From Roseovarius faecimaris (GTDB lineage: Bacteria > Pseudomonadota > Alphaproteobacteria > Rhodobacterales > Rhodobacteraceae): a DNA stretch of 64,000 nt. A model generated the notes under the pieces. It was not told where the DNA came from and searched no databases. It was given only the letters and a program-made list of their open reading frames with translations. The stretch is taken from assembly GCF_009762325.1 (NCBI RefSeq), contig NZ_CP034348.1, positions 1,990,501 to 2,054,500 on the forward strand. The letters run 5' to 3'. A program made the position numbers and the translations under genes. Numbering within the stretch: the stretch's first letter is position 1; the number at the start of each line of letters is the position of its first letter. Shown here piece after piece: positions 1 through 9,431 of the stretch.

Positions 1-67
1 TGCGCTGGTAATGCGCGAAAAACCCCCGATTTCATACCTCTAAACGGCATTTCTCAACCTAGCTGCG

Positions 68-97
68 TTGACTCGCAAAATCCTTACGTCCTAATGT
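68..97 (+). promoter_or_regulatory. possible promoter of ihfA
   Basis: TTGACT at 68-73 is followed, about 17-18 bases later, by CTAATGT (91-97), a fair match to a sigma-70 -35/-10 pair. It lies about 25 bases before the ihfA start. Only the spacing and hexamers support it, and the -10 element is weak. Confidence 0.3.
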
Positions 98-121
98 TTG
101 GTCAGAGATCAGGGGGATGCG

Positions 122-424
122 ATGAGCGACAAGACTTTGACACGAATGGATCTGAGCGAAGCGGTGTTCCGCGAAGTGGGCCTGTCGCGCAATGACAGCG
201 CGCATCTGGTGGAAAGCGTTCTGACCTATATGTCCGACGCGCTGGTGGCTGGCGAGCAGGTGAAAATCTCGTCATTCGGCACCTTCTCGGTGCGCGACAA
301 ATCCGCCCGCGTGGGCCGCAACCCCAAGACCGGCGAAGAGGTTCCGATCAACCCGCGCCGTGTGCTGACCTTCCGGCCCTCCCACCTGATGAAAGACCGC
401 GTCGCCTCGGGCAACAAGCGCTAA
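122..424 (+). CDS. ihfA: integration host factor subunit alpha
   Basis: IHF alpha, the DNA-bending partner of IHF beta, works in recombination, replication and promoter architecture. The 100-aa protein has the full HU/IHF fold. The beta-arm motif [12 protein letters not shown] lies at residues 65-76, with the intercalating proline at 68. I chose ATG 122 because a purine-rich AGGGGG sits just upstream and the protein then begins [10 protein letters not shown], as IHF alpha proteins do; an in-frame start at 98 would add eight unlikely residues. The MerR-like gene follows after 12 bases, so the two are probably one operon. In related genomes this pair sits behind fabH, which would lie just outside the window. 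Confidence 0.97.
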   Translation: MSDKTLTRMDLSEAVFREVGLSRNDSAHLVESVLTYMSDALVAGEQVKISSFGTFSVRDKSARVGRNPKTGEEVPINPRRVLTFRPSHLMKDRVASGNKR

Positions 425-436
425 GGAGGCGCGCCG

Positions 437-1228
437 ATGGCCAAATCAGCCGACGCCTTCCGCACCATCAGCGAAGTGGCCGAATGGCTGGAGACGCCCG
501 CGCATGTCCTGCGTTTCTGGGAAAGCAAATTCAGTCAGGTCAAGCCTGTGAAACGCGCAGGCGGGCGACGCTATTATCGTCCCGCGGACATGCAGCTTCT
601 GGGGGGAATCAAGCGGCTTCTGCACGAAGACGGCATGACCATCAAAGGTGTGCAGAAGATTTTGCGCGAAAACGGCGTCAAACATGTGGCGAACCTGTCG
701 CAGCCGCTGGACGAAGTGACCGAGATCGAAGCCAGTGAAATGGCCGTGGATGTCGCCCCGATCGATGTCCCCCCAAGCACCGCCGAGGTGGTCAGCTTCC
801 GAAGCGAAGAGGCGAAACCGGTCAAGACCCCGGCAAAGCCCGCCCCCCCGGCCGAGCCCGAAGTGACCGCCGCCCCTGCGCCCGAGCCTGAAACGGCGGC
901 AGAACCCGACACAGCCGACACCGACGAGGTCAGCCCCTCCGAGCCGCCGGCGGCAGAACCCGCGAGCCCGCCGGTCATGCCCAGCTTTCTGCAACGGCAC
1001 AAGGAGGCGGCCGCACAGACAGAAAGCGCAGCAGAGGCCACGCAGGACGCCCCCGCCCCCGAGCCGCCCGCGATCACCGCCCCCGACATTCCCGAAGACC
1101 CGGGCGATGACACCCCCGCCGAGCCCGGACCGCTCAGCACCCTGGCCTTGCTTGACGGCTCGGTCGACCCTGACGCCCTCGCGCGGATGCAAGAGCTGAC
1201 CGAACAGCTTGGCTCGGGCCCAGGGTGA
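437..1228 (+). CDS. MerR-family transcriptional regulator with long acidic tail
   Basis: The first 80 or so residues form a MerR-type winged helix ([11 protein letters not shown], then VLRFWESKF and [10 protein letters not shown]), followed by a short dimerisation helix ([20 protein letters not shown]). The rest, about residues 110-240, is rich in Pro, Glu and Ala and looks disordered; no ligand-binding domain or metal-binding cysteines are visible. It lies 12 bases downstream of ihfA, a pairing conserved in Rhodobacterales. Its target is unknown. The family call is firm for the N-terminus, and the function of the tail is not known. Confidence 0.9.
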   Translation: MAKSADAFRTISEVAEWLETPAHVLRFWESKFSQVKPVKRAGGRRYYRPADMQLLGGIKRLLHEDGMTIKGVQKILRENGVKHVANLSQPLDEVTEIEASEMAVDVAPIDVPPSTAEVVSFRSEEAKPVKTPAKPAPPAEPEVTAAPAPEPETAAEPDTADTDEVSPSEPPAAEPASPPVMPSFLQRHKEAAAQTESAAEATQDAPAPEPPAITAPDIPEDPGDDTPAEPGPLSTLALLDGSVDPDALARMQELTEQLGSGPG

Positions 1229-1291
1229 GGTCGAAAAGTTGCCCCAAGCCCCTTGCCCCCGCTCAGAAAAGCGGTATGTAGGCGCTATCGT

Positions 1292-1368
1292 CGGGCTATG
1301 GCGCAGCCTGGTAGCGCGTCCGTCTGGGGGACGGAAGGTCGCAGGTTCAAGTCCTGCTAGCCCGACCA
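1292..1368 (+). tRNA. tRNA-Pro (anticodon GGG)
   Basis: A complete cloverleaf can be folded. The acceptor strand CGGGCTA (1292-1298) pairs with TAGCCCG (1358-1364). The anticodon stem TCCGT/ACGGA closes a loop CTGGGGG that reads GGG. The T-loop is TTCAAGT, and the 3' ACCA is encoded. It reads proline codons CCC and CCU. An intrinsic terminator follows directly. Confidence 0.97.
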
Positions 1369-1378
1369 TATCAAAAAC

Positions 1379-1408
1379 CGCCCGCCCGGGCTCTCGGGCG
1401 GGCGTTTT
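1379..1408 (+). terminator. intrinsic terminator after tRNA-Pro
   Basis: A perfect 10-bp stem (CGCCCGCCCG at 1379-1388 with CGGGCGGGCG at 1395-1404) has a 6-base loop and is followed by TTTT. It lies 10 bases beyond the tRNA and should end its transcript before the next gene. Confidence 0.85.
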
Positions 1409-1426
1409 GCGTAAGAGGACAGGCAT

Positions 1427-2506
1427 ATGACCAGCGGCGTCTTATCCGACCGTCAGATCCGGGATATGATCGCCCAAGGCGGGATCGGGGCCGCCTCGCC
1501 CATCCTCAATGACCAGATACAGCCTGCCTCGCTCGATCTGCGCCTGGGCGATGTGGCGCATCGCGTGCGCGCCTCCTTCCTGCCCGGGAAATCCTCCACC
1601 GTCTCCGAACGGCTCGGGGATCTGACCATGCACGAGGTGCCGCTCACCGGCGGCGCCGTGCTGGAAAAGGGCTGTGTCTATGTCGTGCCGCTCATGGAAC
1701 GTCTGCATCTGCCCAAAGGCATGACCGGGGCCGCCAGCGCCAAAAGCTCCATCGGCCGGGTGGACCTGATGACACGGATCATCACCGACCAGGGTATCGA
1801 GTTCGACCGCATCCCCGAAGCCTATGACGGCCCGCTTTATGCCGAGCTTTGCCCGCAAAGCTTCTCGGTCGTGGTACAGCCGGGGCAATTGCTCACCCAG
1901 GTGATTTTCCGGCAGGGTAAGACGATGCTCAGCGACGCCGAGCTTCTGGACGTGCATCGCACAACGCCGATTGTTTCGGGCACGCCGGTCATCTCCGAGG
2001 GTCTGAGCTTCTCGGTCGATCTGAAACCGGCCAAGGGCGATCTGGTGGGCTACCGCGCCAAGCGGCACACGGGCGTGGTCGACCTCAGCAAGCTCAACCA
2101 TTACGACCCGGCGGACTACTGGGAAGAGGTACGCACCAGCGACGGGCGCATCATCCTCGACCCCGGTGCCTTCTACATCCTCGTCAGCCGCGAGGCGATT
2201 GCCATCCCCCCCAATTGCGCCGCCGAAATGGCCCCGTATCTGGCCATGGTCGGTGAATTCCGCGTGCATTACGCAGGCTTCTTCGACCCCGGCTTCGGCT
2301 ATGACGCCGCGGGCGGGTCCGGCTCTCGCGGGGTACTCGAAGTGCGCTGCCACGAGGCGCCTTTCGTGCTGGAGCACGGGCAGGTCGTGGGGCGGCTGGT
2401 CTATGAGCGCATGGCGGAAGTGCCGCAACAGCTCTATGGCGCGGATATCAAGTCAAACTATCAGGGTCAGGGGCTCAAGCTTAGCAAGCATTTCAAGTCC
2501 GGCTAA
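1427..2506 (+). CDS. dcd: 2'-deoxycytidine 5'-triphosphate deaminase (double-length form)
   Basis: Converts dCTP to dUTP, feeding thymidylate synthesis. At 359 aa it is about twice the usual Dcd length (about 190 aa) and appears to hold two dUTPase-fold halves: QPASLDLRLGDVAHRVR near residue 30 and a second block including FRVHYAGFFDPGFGYD near residue 280. The motif SAKSSIGRVDL, near residue 105, resembles the nucleotide-binding segment of the family. This long form is the type usually annotated in alphaproteobacteria. It starts at ATG 1427 behind AAGAGGACAGG. The gene stands alone between the tRNA terminator and a convergent hairpin. Confidence 0.9.
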   Translation: MTSGVLSDRQIRDMIAQGGIGAASPILNDQIQPASLDLRLGDVAHRVRASFLPGKSSTVSERLGDLTMHEVPLTGGAVLEKGCVYVVPLMERLHLPKGMTGAASAKSSIGRVDLMTRIITDQGIEFDRIPEAYDGPLYAELCPQSFSVVVQPGQLLTQVIFRQGKTMLSDAELLDVHRTTPIVSGTPVISEGLSFSVDLKPAKGDLVGYRAKRHTGVVDLSKLNHYDPADYWEEVRTSDGRIILDPGAFYILVSREAIAIPPNCAAEMAPYLAMVGEFRVHYAGFFDPGFGYDAAGGSGSRGVLEVRCHEAPFVLEHGQVVGRLVYERMAEVPQQLYGADIKSNYQGQGLKLSKHFKSG

Positions 2507-2541
2507 ACGCACCTCCGAACCGGGCCGCACAACGCCCAAAG

Positions 2542-2567
2542 GCCCCGGATCATGTCCGGGGCGCGTT
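2542..2567. terminator. shared terminator-like hairpin
   Basis: GCCCCGGA (2542-2549) and TCCGGGGC (2555-2562) form an 8-bp stem with a 5-base loop, followed by GCGTTT. It lies between two convergent genes (dcd and the 55-aa gene), so it may stop transcription from either side. The T-run is short. Confidence 0.55.
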
Positions 2568-2593
2568 TCAACCCAGTGCTTTGGGGAATGCCG

Positions 2594-2761
2594 TCAGGCC
2601 TGGTTCTGATTGTCGCCCGTGGACTTGCGCGCCGACATGGGCAGATCGTTGCCCTTCGCCATGCGCTTGTTCACCGCGTTAAAGCCCGCATCCACACCGC
2701 CGCGCACCACACGGCGCATGATCTGGCGGATCACCATATTGATAAGCTGATTGGCGTTCAT
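2594..2761 (-). CDS. conserved small protein, 55 aa
   Basis: This short gene reads MNANQLINMVIRQIMRRVV at its N-terminus and then GGVDAGFNAVNKR. It is strongly basic and mostly helical, with no membrane segment and no recognised domain. A strong ribosome site (GGAGGG) precedes the ATG at 2761. It lies about 70 bases downstream of scpB on the same strand. I recall similar small proteins beside scpB in other Rhodobacterales, but no function is known to me. The amphipathic basic helix suggests binding to nucleic acid or membrane; that is inference. Confidence 0.75.
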   Translation of the reverse strand: MNANQLINMVIRQIMRRVVRGGVDAGFNAVNKRMAKGNDLPMSARKSTGDNQNQA

Positions 2762-2832
2762 TGCGCCCTCCATGTCCTGCTCTGACGCAGAAGATAACCA
2801 CCAATCATGGAAATTTTAGGGCAAGGACCGCT

Positions 2833-3495
2833 TTAATCCTCAAAAAGCTCGTTCTGGCCTTCGTCTGTCTCTTCCTCGGCATCCACATCGCCCTCGCCCA
2901 GTTGCGGCATGGAGCCCGGCGGCGGGCGGTTTTCCAGCAGGCCAGCGGCGCGCAATTCCTTGAGCCCGGGCAGATCGCGGGCGTTCTCCAGCCCGAAATG
3001 ATCCAGAAACCCCTGCGTCACCACGAAAGTCACCGGACGGCCCGGTGTCATGCGGCGGCGACCAAAGCGGATCCACTCCATCTCCAGAAGCTGATCGACC
3101 GTGCCCCGGCTGACGCTCACGCCACGGATTTCCTCGATCTCCGCGCGCGTGACCGGCTGATGATAGGCAATGATTGCCAGCGTCTCGATCGCCGCCCGGC
3201 TCAGCTTGCGCGTCTCGACCGTCTCGCGCTGCATCAGAAAGCCCAGATCGGGCGCAGTGCGGATGGCCCAGGCATCCCCCACGCGCACCACCTGCACGCC
3301 GCGCCCCTCATAACGTTTGCGCAGATAGACAAGCGCCTCCGCCGGGTCGCTGCCATGCGGCATCCGCGCTTCCAACTCGCGCACCGTGACCGGCTCGGCG
3401 GTGGCAAACAGGATCGCCTCCACCATCCGCTCCTGCTCGGCCATGGGCGGCGCCTCGAACAGGCTTTCTTCTTTTTGGTCAATCTCTTCCGACAT
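2833..3495 (-). CDS. scpB: segregation and condensation protein B
   Basis: ScpB is the winged-helix (kite) subunit of the SMC-ScpA-ScpB condensin that compacts and segregates chromosomes. The 220-aa protein shows the tandem winged helices: MVEAILFATAEPVTVRELEARMP near residue 25, and ETLAIIAYHQPVTRAEIEEIRGV, followed by LLEMEWIRFGRR and TQGFLDHFGL. The C-terminus is acidic. I set the start at ATG 3495 (MSEEIDQKEE) because longer in-frame starts run into scpA with an unlikely Arg-rich extension. It begins only four bases after the scpA stop, so translation is probably coupled. Confidence 0.95.
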   Translation of the reverse strand: MSEEIDQKEESLFEAPPMAEQERMVEAILFATAEPVTVRELEARMPHGSDPAEALVYLRKRYEGRGVQVVRVGDAWAIRTAPDLGFLMQRETVETRKLSRAAIETLAIIAYHQPVTRAEIEEIRGVSVSRGTVDQLLEMEWIRFGRRRMTPGRPVTFVVTQGFLDHFGLENARDLPGLKELRAAGLLENRPPPGSMPQLGEGDVDAEEETDEGQNELFED

Positions 3496-3499
3496 ACTC

Positions 3500-4288
3500 T
3501 TAATCCTTCCGCCGCAATTCAAGCGGCGCGAATGTCTCGGCCTGGCGCAGCTCCACCTTGCCCTCTTTCGCCAGCTCCAGCGAAGCGGCAAAGGTCGAGG
3601 CCGTGGCGCTGCGCCGACGCGCCGGATCAGTGGTGAACCCGTCCGGCAGATAGGTGGAAATATCCGTCCATGTCCCCGCAAAGCCGATCAGCCCGCGCAT
3701 CCGCTCCAGCGCCTGCTCCAGCGTGAAAACGGAATCGCGGTCCATCACATAGGGGCGGAACTCGTCCTTTGTGCGGATGCGTGCATAGCCCTGCATCAGG
3801 TCCAGCAGCGTCGCGGTATAGGTGATCTTGCGCACCTGGGTGACATCCTCGGGGATGCCGCGCGCAAAGAAGTCGCGCCCCAGCTGATCGCGCGCCATCA
3901 GTTTGGCCGCCACATCGCGCATCGCCTGCAACCGCTCAAGCTGAAAGGCCAGATGCGCCGCCAGTTCCTCGCCCGATGGGCCCTCTTCCGTCGGGTCGGG
4001 CGGCAACAACAGGCGCGATTTCAGGAACGCCAGCCAGGCCGCCATCACCAGGTAATCGGCGGCCAGCTCAATCCGCAGCTGTTTGGCCTTTTCCACGAAG
4101 GCCAGATATTGCTGAGCGAGTTGCAGCACCGAGATCTTGCGCAGATCCACCTTCTGCGTGCGCCCCAGCGTCAGAAGCAGGTCCAATGGCCCTTCAAAAC
4201 CGTCCACATCGACAATGAGCGCCTCGGCGGCCATCCGCTCGGCGACGCTTTCGATCCGCCCGATCTGATCAAAATCCTCGTCCGACAT
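3500..4288 (-). CDS. scpA: segregation and condensation protein A
   Basis: ScpA is the kleisin subunit that bridges the SMC heads and binds ScpB. The hallmark N-terminal block FEGPLDLLLTLGRTQKVDLRKISVLQLAQQYL starts near residue 31, followed by ADYLVMAAWLAFLKSRLLLP, both typical of the family. The length of 262 aa is normal. Its ATG overlaps the nagZ stop by one base (TAATG), and scpB follows at once. The SPOR gene, nagZ, scpA and scpB therefore look like one tightly packed transcription unit. Confidence 0.96.
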   Translation of the reverse strand: MSDEDFDQIGRIESVAERMAAEALIVDVDGFEGPLDLLLTLGRTQKVDLRKISVLQLAQQYLAFVEKAKQLRIELAADYLVMAAWLAFLKSRLLLPPDPTEEGPSGEELAAHLAFQLERLQAMRDVAAKLMARDQLGRDFFARGIPEDVTQVRKITYTATLLDLMQGYARIRTKDEFRPYVMDRDSVFTLEQALERMRGLIGFAGTWTDISTYLPDGFTTDPARRRSATASTFAASLELAKEGKVELRQAETFAPLELRRKD

Positions 4289-5286
4289 TATCCCGGCCCG
4301 TTCATGACGGCGGACAGCTTGGCCTCCAGCGCGGCAATGTCAACCTCGTCAGGGGCTTTGCGGGCCGCCAGTGCCCGCTCGGCCCGGGCCTGGGCCGCGT
4401 CTGTCATTTCTCCCGACGCCTCGGCCACGGCCACGCGCTCGGCAAAGGTGCCGTTGCAATGCAGGACCACGTCACAGCCCGCGGCGAGAGACGCGCGGGC
4501 GTTGTCCTCGAGCGACCCGCGCAACGCCTTCATCGAGATATCGTCGGTCATGATCAGCCCGTCAAAGCCGATATCCTCGCGGATCATCTGCATCACCTTG
4601 GGCGAGAGCGTCGCGGGAGCATCGTCAAGCTGGCTGTAGACCAGATGCGCCGTCATCCCCAGTGGCAGATCGTTCAGGGCGCGGAACGGGGCAAAATCGG
4701 TGTCCAGAAGCTCTTCGGGCTCGGCATCCACCACCGGCAGGTCGAGGTGGCTATCGACCACCGCCCGCCCGTGGCCGGGGATATGCTTGAGCACCGGCAA
4801 CACCCCGCCATCGAGATGTGCATCCGCCACGGCACGACCGATTCCGGCCACCGCCTGCGCCTCGGTCCCATAGCAGCGGTTGCGCAGAAACGGATGCGTG
4901 TCCGGTCCGGCCACATCCACCAGCGGCGCGCAATTGCTGTCAATGCCGATGCTGCGCAACTCATGCGCGATGATCCGGTAACGCCAGTACATCGCGTCCT
5001 CGGGCCGGTCCGTTGCCTCCACCTGCTCCAGCGGCGGCAGCCATTCGCGCCAGAGCGGCGCGCGCAGGCGCTGCACCCGGCCGCCTTCCTGATCGATGGT
5101 GATCGGCGCCTCGCGCCCCACCGCCTCGCGCAGGTCACCGCAAAGGGCGCGCACCTGATCCGGCGTGTCGATATTGCGGGCAAAAAGGATAAACCCGAAC
5201 GGGTTCACATCGCGAAAAAGCGCCCGCTCATCCGAGCGCAGCCTCAACTCGTCCGCATCCAGGATCGTGGCCCCGTATCGGCTCAT
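4288..5286 (-). CDS. nagZ: beta-N-acetylhexosaminidase (peptidoglycan recycling)
   Basis: This cytoplasmic glycoside hydrolase family 3 enzyme removes N-acetylglucosamine from anhydromuropeptides during wall recycling. Diagnostic motifs are DQEGGRVQRL (residues 65-74), KHIPGHGRAVVDSH (167-180, which carries the mobile catalytic His/Asp loop) and MTDDIS (246-251, with the nucleophilic Asp). The length of 332 aa is usual and there is no signal peptide. The stop codon overlaps the scpA start. The SPOR gene lies 25 bases upstream, consistent with a cell-wall theme. Confidence 0.95.
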   Translation of the reverse strand: MSRYGATILDADELRLRSDERALFRDVNPFGFILFARNIDTPDQVRALCGDLREAVGREAPITIDQEGGRVQRLRAPLWREWLPPLEQVEATDRPEDAMYWRYRIIAHELRSIGIDSNCAPLVDVAGPDTHPFLRNRCYGTEAQAVAGIGRAVADAHLDGGVLPVLKHIPGHGRAVVDSHLDLPVVDAEPEELLDTDFAPFRALNDLPLGMTAHLVYSQLDDAPATLSPKVMQMIREDIGFDGLIMTDDISMKALRGSLEDNARASLAAGCDVVLHCNGTFAERVAVAEASGEMTDAAQARAERALAARKAPDEVDIAALEAKLSAVMNGPG

Positions 5287-5311
5287 CGCACGCCCGCCAC
5301 GCGCTTGAGGA

Positions 5312-6265
5312 TCATCGCGTAACCACCGGAATGCATTCAGCCTTTTCAGCCACCAGCGCGGAACAGAACCGGCGCGCGTCGCTCAGGTCGGCAAAGCCCA
5401 TGGCGCGCAGTCGATAGAAGGTCCGCCCGCCGCTCTGCGCCTTTTGCACCACGCGCTGCTTGCCTTCGAGATACTCGGCAAAGCGCCCGTTCAGCCGGTC
5501 CCATTCGGCGCGCGCCACCTCGGCGCTGTCATAGGCCCCTAGCTGCGCCAGCCGTGTTCCGACCGGAATCGTCTCCGGGTCCACGTCAAGCACCCGCGCC
5601 ACGGCGGCGGCAATCGCCTCGGACGGCGCCGAGGTGTTGAGCGTCGCAGGCCGCAACACCGGGCGCAAAGAGCGTTTCAGCCCGCCCTTGACCTCGGGCA
5701 GCTCTACCGGGGCCGTGGCAGCCGCTTCTTCGATCACGTCAACGCGCGGCTCAATGGCGGCGGTCACTTCACTCAGGGGCTCAACCCCGTCCGCAAGCTG
5801 CGCCGCCAACGCCTCAAGCGCGGCAAGCTGCACCGTCTCTTCGTCTTCCGTATCCGCGGCAATGGCCGCCGCGCTGCGGGTCTGCGCCGCACCAGCCGGT
5901 TCATCGGCAAGGGCCGCCTTTGCCAGCACGGCGTCCTCCTCGGTGATATCGAGCGGGGCCGGAGCCAGAACAAGCCGGTCCGCCGGAGCCGCTGCCGTGC
6001 CTTCCGCGGCGACGTCGTTTACGCTCAACCCCTGGTTCTGGGCCTGCATCCCGCCGGGATCTTCGGGTTGCACCCGCATCGGCCCTTCGGCGGCGCGCAC
6101 CACAGGCACCCCGCTGACATCGCGCATGATCAGCTTGTATCCCCACACTCCAACCCCCACGAGCAGCGCCAGCGATACCGCCGCACCAACAAGATTGGTT
6201 GCTGTGCCAAGAGATGATTTCTGCCCGGATGCAGCCAATGGCCGCGTGTCATGCATATCGCCCAT
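5312..6265 (-). CDS. SPOR domain-containing membrane protein
   Basis: The protein, about 317 aa, has a short cytoplasmic N-terminus, one transmembrane helix near residues 23-43 (LVGAAVSLALLVGVGVWGYKL), a long Ala/Glu-rich linker, and a C-terminal SPOR domain over the last 75 or so residues (VGTRLAQLGAYDSAEVARAEWDRL, then TFYRLRAMGFADLSDARRFCSAL). SPOR domains bind denuded glycan strands at the division septum. ATG 6265 follows AGAGGCG at good spacing; a GTG at 6283 is the alternative. It lies between argS and nagZ on the same strand, as in other Rhodobacterales. Confidence 0.88.
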   Translation of the reverse strand: MGDMHDTRPLAASGQKSSLGTATNLVGAAVSLALLVGVGVWGYKLIMRDVSGVPVVRAAEGPMRVQPEDPGGMQAQNQGLSVNDVAAEGTAAAPADRLVLAPAPLDITEEDAVLAKAALADEPAGAAQTRSAAAIAADTEDEETVQLAALEALAAQLADGVEPLSEVTAAIEPRVDVIEEAAATAPVELPEVKGGLKRSLRPVLRPATLNTSAPSEAIAAAVARVLDVDPETIPVGTRLAQLGAYDSAEVARAEWDRLNGRFAEYLEGKQRVVQKAQSGGRTFYRLRAMGFADLSDARRFCSALVAEKAECIPVVTR

Positions 6266-6343
6266 GTCTCGCCTCTTTCTCACCGGCGATACATGGCCGC
6301 CGGGGATGTCCTTCTGCCTCAGCCCCGGCGTTACGTGCGATAA

Positions 6344-8089
6344 TCAGCGCATCTCTTCTTTCGGAGCCACGCCCAGAATACCAAGACCAGCAGAAATAAC
6401 AACGGTTACGGCACGCGCGAGGGCGATTTTCGCCTGTGAGGCGTGCACATCCTCTTCATCCAGAAAGCGCAGCCCGGGCTGATCATTGCCCTTGTTCCAC
6501 AGGCTGTGCAGCTCACTGGCCAGATCGTAGAGGTAGAAGGCCACCCGGTGCGGCTCGTTCGTGCGCCCGGCGATCTCGACCAGGCGGGGCCATTCGGCGA
6601 TCTTCCTGGCCACCGAAATCTGGCCCTCATCGGTCAGCGCGCTCAGATCGACGGACGCAAGCGTGGCGTCATCCACGTCAATCCCCGCCTCGGCCGCCTT
6701 GCGCAGCACCGAATGCACCCGGGCATTGGCATATTGCACGTAAAAGACCGGGTTATCCTTGGACTGCTCCAGCACCTTGTCGAAGTCGAAATCGAGCGGC
6801 GCGTCGTTCTTGCGGGTCAGCATGTGGAAGCGGGTCACATCCGGGCCCACCTCGTCCACCACATCGCGCAGGGTCACGAAGGTGCCCGCGCGTTTGGACA
6901 TCTTGAACGGCTCGCCATTCTTGTAGAGTTTCACAAGCTGCGTCAGCTTGATATCCAGCGGCACCTTGCCATCGCTCAGCGCCGAGACGGCCGCCTTCAT
7001 CCGCTTCACATAGCCGCCGTGATCCGCGCCAAACACATCAATAAGGGCGTCGAACCCTCTGGAAACCTTATCATAATGATAGGCGATGTCTGGCGCGAAA
7101 TAGGTCCAGCTGCCGTCGGATTTCTTCACCGGACGGTCCACATCGTCGCCATGGGCGGTGGAGCGGAACAGGGTCTGCTCGCGCGGTTCCCAATCCTCGG
7201 GCGTCTTGCCCTTGGGCGGCTCCAGCACGCCCTCATAGATCAGACCCTTGGCCTCCAGATCAGCAAGCGCCGCCTCGATCCGGCCCGTGCCATAAAGCGA
7301 CTTCTCCGAATAGAAACTGTCCATCTCGACGCCAAGCGCGCCCAGATCGGCCTTGATCAGCATCATCATGGCGTCGGTCGCATAATCGCGCACCTCTTCC
7401 AGCCAGACGCTTTCGGGCTGGCCGACATAGGCGTCGCCCACCTTGTCCTTCAGCGCCTCGCCCACGGCAATCAGGTAATCGCCCGGATAAGTGCCATCCT
7501 CAAAAGCGACCTCCTGCCCATGCGCCTCCAGATAACGCAGGTAGACCGACCGTGCGAGCACATCGACCTGCGCGCCGCCATCGTTGATGTAATATTCGCG
7601 GGTCACGTCATAGCCCACGAAATCCAGCAGGCTCGCCAGCGCATCGCCAAAGACGGCCCCGCGCGTGTGACCCACATGCAAGGGACCGGTGGGGTTGGCC
7701 GAAACATATTCGACATTCACCCGCGCCCCCTGCCCCATATCGGAGCGGCCAAAATCCGCCCCCTCCGCGAGGGCCGCGCGCAGCACCTCGTGCCAGAGGC
7801 TTGGGGCAAGCCGCAGGTTCAGAAAGCCGGGGCCCGCCACATCCGCCGCCTCGATCCGCGTATCGGTGATCAGTTTGCCTGCCAGCGCCTCGGCAATGTC
7901 GCGCGGCTTCAGGCCCGCGGGCTTGGCGAGCACCATCGCGGCGTTGGTTGCCATATCGCCATGGGCCGCATCGCGCGGCGGCTCCACCGTGACATTGGCA
8001 AAGTCCAGCCCCTCGGGCAGCGCGCCCTCCGCCTGCATCGCGGCCAGCGCGTCAATCACCAGAGTGCGGATATCGGTAAACAGATTCAT
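6344..8089 (-). CDS. argS: arginyl-tRNA synthetase
   Basis: Class I synthetase that charges tRNA-Arg. The 581-aa protein has an N-terminal tRNA-binding domain, the signature [16 protein letters not shown] with HVGH at 138-141, and a [10 protein letters not shown] motif near residue 400. The C-terminus is the all-helical anticodon-binding (DALR) domain: [17 protein letters not shown] and [17 protein letters not shown]. The start is ATG 8089. It lies about 80 bases downstream of dgt and just upstream of the SPOR gene, on the same strand. Confidence 0.98.
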   Translation of the reverse strand: MNLFTDIRTLVIDALAAMQAEGALPEGLDFANVTVEPPRDAAHGDMATNAAMVLAKPAGLKPRDIAEALAGKLITDTRIEAADVAGPGFLNLRLAPSLWHEVLRAALAEGADFGRSDMGQGARVNVEYVSANPTGPLHVGHTRGAVFGDALASLLDFVGYDVTREYYINDGGAQVDVLARSVYLRYLEAHGQEVAFEDGTYPGDYLIAVGEALKDKVGDAYVGQPESVWLEEVRDYATDAMMMLIKADLGALGVEMDSFYSEKSLYGTGRIEAALADLEAKGLIYEGVLEPPKGKTPEDWEPREQTLFRSTAHGDDVDRPVKKSDGSWTYFAPDIAYHYDKVSRGFDALIDVFGADHGGYVKRMKAAVSALSDGKVPLDIKLTQLVKLYKNGEPFKMSKRAGTFVTLRDVVDEVGPDVTRFHMLTRKNDAPLDFDFDKVLEQSKDNPVFYVQYANARVHSVLRKAAEAGIDVDDATLASVDLSALTDEGQISVARKIAEWPRLVEIAGRTNEPHRVAFYLYDLASELHSLWNKGNDQPGLRFLDEEDVHASQAKIALARAVTVVISAGLGILGVAPKEEMR

Positions 8090-8173
8090 CGCATGTCCTC
8101 AAACGTCCTTGAGCGTGCGGTTTATCACCCCTCCGGCAGAGGTCAATCACCGCTCTGCGCACAGCCCGAAAAG

Positions 8174-9343
8174 TCAGGCCCCGCCGTGTTCCCCGGCCCC
8201 GCCCGGTCCGCCAAAGATCCGGGCATGGGCCTGCAACGCATAGCGGTCCGTCATCCCGGCGATATAGTCCGACACCAGCCGCGCCAGCGCCAGATCGTCC
8301 TGCGCCCCGGCCACATCCGCCCGCCATTGCCCGGGCAATGACTCGGGGTGGGCCATGTAATGCGGAAACAGCGCCTCCACCACCCGTGTCACCCGCTCGC
8401 GCATCTCCACCACCGATGGCGCACGGTACATCCGGGTGAACAGGAAGGCCCGGATCACCTTGAGATCCGCCCACAGCCCGGCCGAGAACCGGATCACCGG
8501 CTGACCCAGATGCCGCACCTCCTCCACGCTTTGCGGGCGCAGCGCGTCGAGCGTGGCGCGTGACGTGGTGATCACATCCTCGACCATGACCCCGAATACC
8601 CGCCTCAGCGCCTCATGCCGCCGCCGCGACGCATCCAGCCCCGGATACCGCCCATCGACCCGCTCGAACGCTGCGCCGATGATCGGCAAGGCGCTCAGAT
8701 CCGCCTCGGAAAACAGCCCTGCGCGCAGCCCGTCATGCAGATCGTGATTGGTATAGGCGATGTCATCCGACAGCGCGGCCACCTGCGCCTCCGCGCTGGC
8801 ATAGGTGTCCAGCTCCAGATCGTGCCGCGCGTTGTAGTCGGCCAGCGCATAAGGCAGATCGCCCGTCACCGGGCCATTATGCTTGGCAATCCCTTCCAGC
8901 GTGTCCCAGGTCAGGTTCAGCCCGTCGAACTCTGCATAATGCCGCTCCAGCGCGGTCACGATCCGCACCGCCTGCGCATTATGATCAAACCCGCCATAGG
9001 GCTGCATCAGCGCATCCAGCGCATCCTCGCCCGTATGGCCAAAGGGCGTATGGCCCAGATCATGCGCCAGAGCCACCGCTTCGGTCAGCTCGCCATTGAG
9101 CCCCAGCGCGCCCGCGATCGTCCGCGCCACCTGCGCCACCTCGATCGAATGCGTCAGCCGTGTGCGGAAATAGTCGCCCTCATGCTCCACGAAAACCTGC
9201 GTCTTGTGCTTGAGCCGCCGGAACGCGCTGGAATGAATGATCCGGTCCCGGTCGCGCTGAAAGCAGGAGCGGAACGCGCTTTCCTCCTCCGCCACGAGCC
9301 GCCCGCGCGCGCGGCGCGGGTCAAGCGCATAGAGTGCCTGCAT
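8174..9343 (-). CDS. dgt: dGTP triphosphohydrolase-like protein (HD domain)
   Basis: A member of the dGTPase-like HD hydrolases, which remove triphosphate from deoxynucleotides. HD-domain motifs visible: HSSAFRRLKHKTQVF, RTRLTHSIEVAQVARTI (first His), VALAHDLGHTPFGHTGEDAL (His-Asp) and DDIAYTNHDLHDG (last Asp). I chose ATG 9343 (MQALYALDPRRARG) because homologues begin a few residues before the conserved RGRLVAEEESAFRS; ATG 9358 is a possible alternative. The length, 389 aa, fits. Its start faces the Fe-S carrier gene across about 90 bases, so the two share a divergent promoter region. Confidence 0.92.
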   Translation of the reverse strand: MQALYALDPRRARGRLVAEEESAFRSCFQRDRDRIIHSSAFRRLKHKTQVFVEHEGDYFRTRLTHSIEVAQVARTIAGALGLNGELTEAVALAHDLGHTPFGHTGEDALDALMQPYGGFDHNAQAVRIVTALERHYAEFDGLNLTWDTLEGIAKHNGPVTGDLPYALADYNARHDLELDTYASAEAQVAALSDDIAYTNHDLHDGLRAGLFSEADLSALPIIGAAFERVDGRYPGLDASRRRHEALRRVFGVMVEDVITTSRATLDALRPQSVEEVRHLGQPVIRFSAGLWADLKVIRAFLFTRMYRAPSVVEMRERVTRVVEALFPHYMAHPESLPGQWRADVAGAQDDLALARLVSDYIAGMTDRYALQAHARIFGGPGGAGEHGGA

Positions 9344-9431
9344 TTCCTCGCGCCTCATCCTTGTCGCCTTGTCCCGGCTTTCATATATTGCAATTCGAGA
9401 CACAGTTAAACCGCCGCAAACGAGGCCAAAG

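Noticed and set aside
446..1426. Long open frame on the minus strand opposite the MerR gene and tRNA-Pro
   Set aside because: It runs through a tRNA gene and a convincing plus-strand gene, has no family signal and is Gly/Arg-rich, as antisense frames in GC-rich DNA often are.
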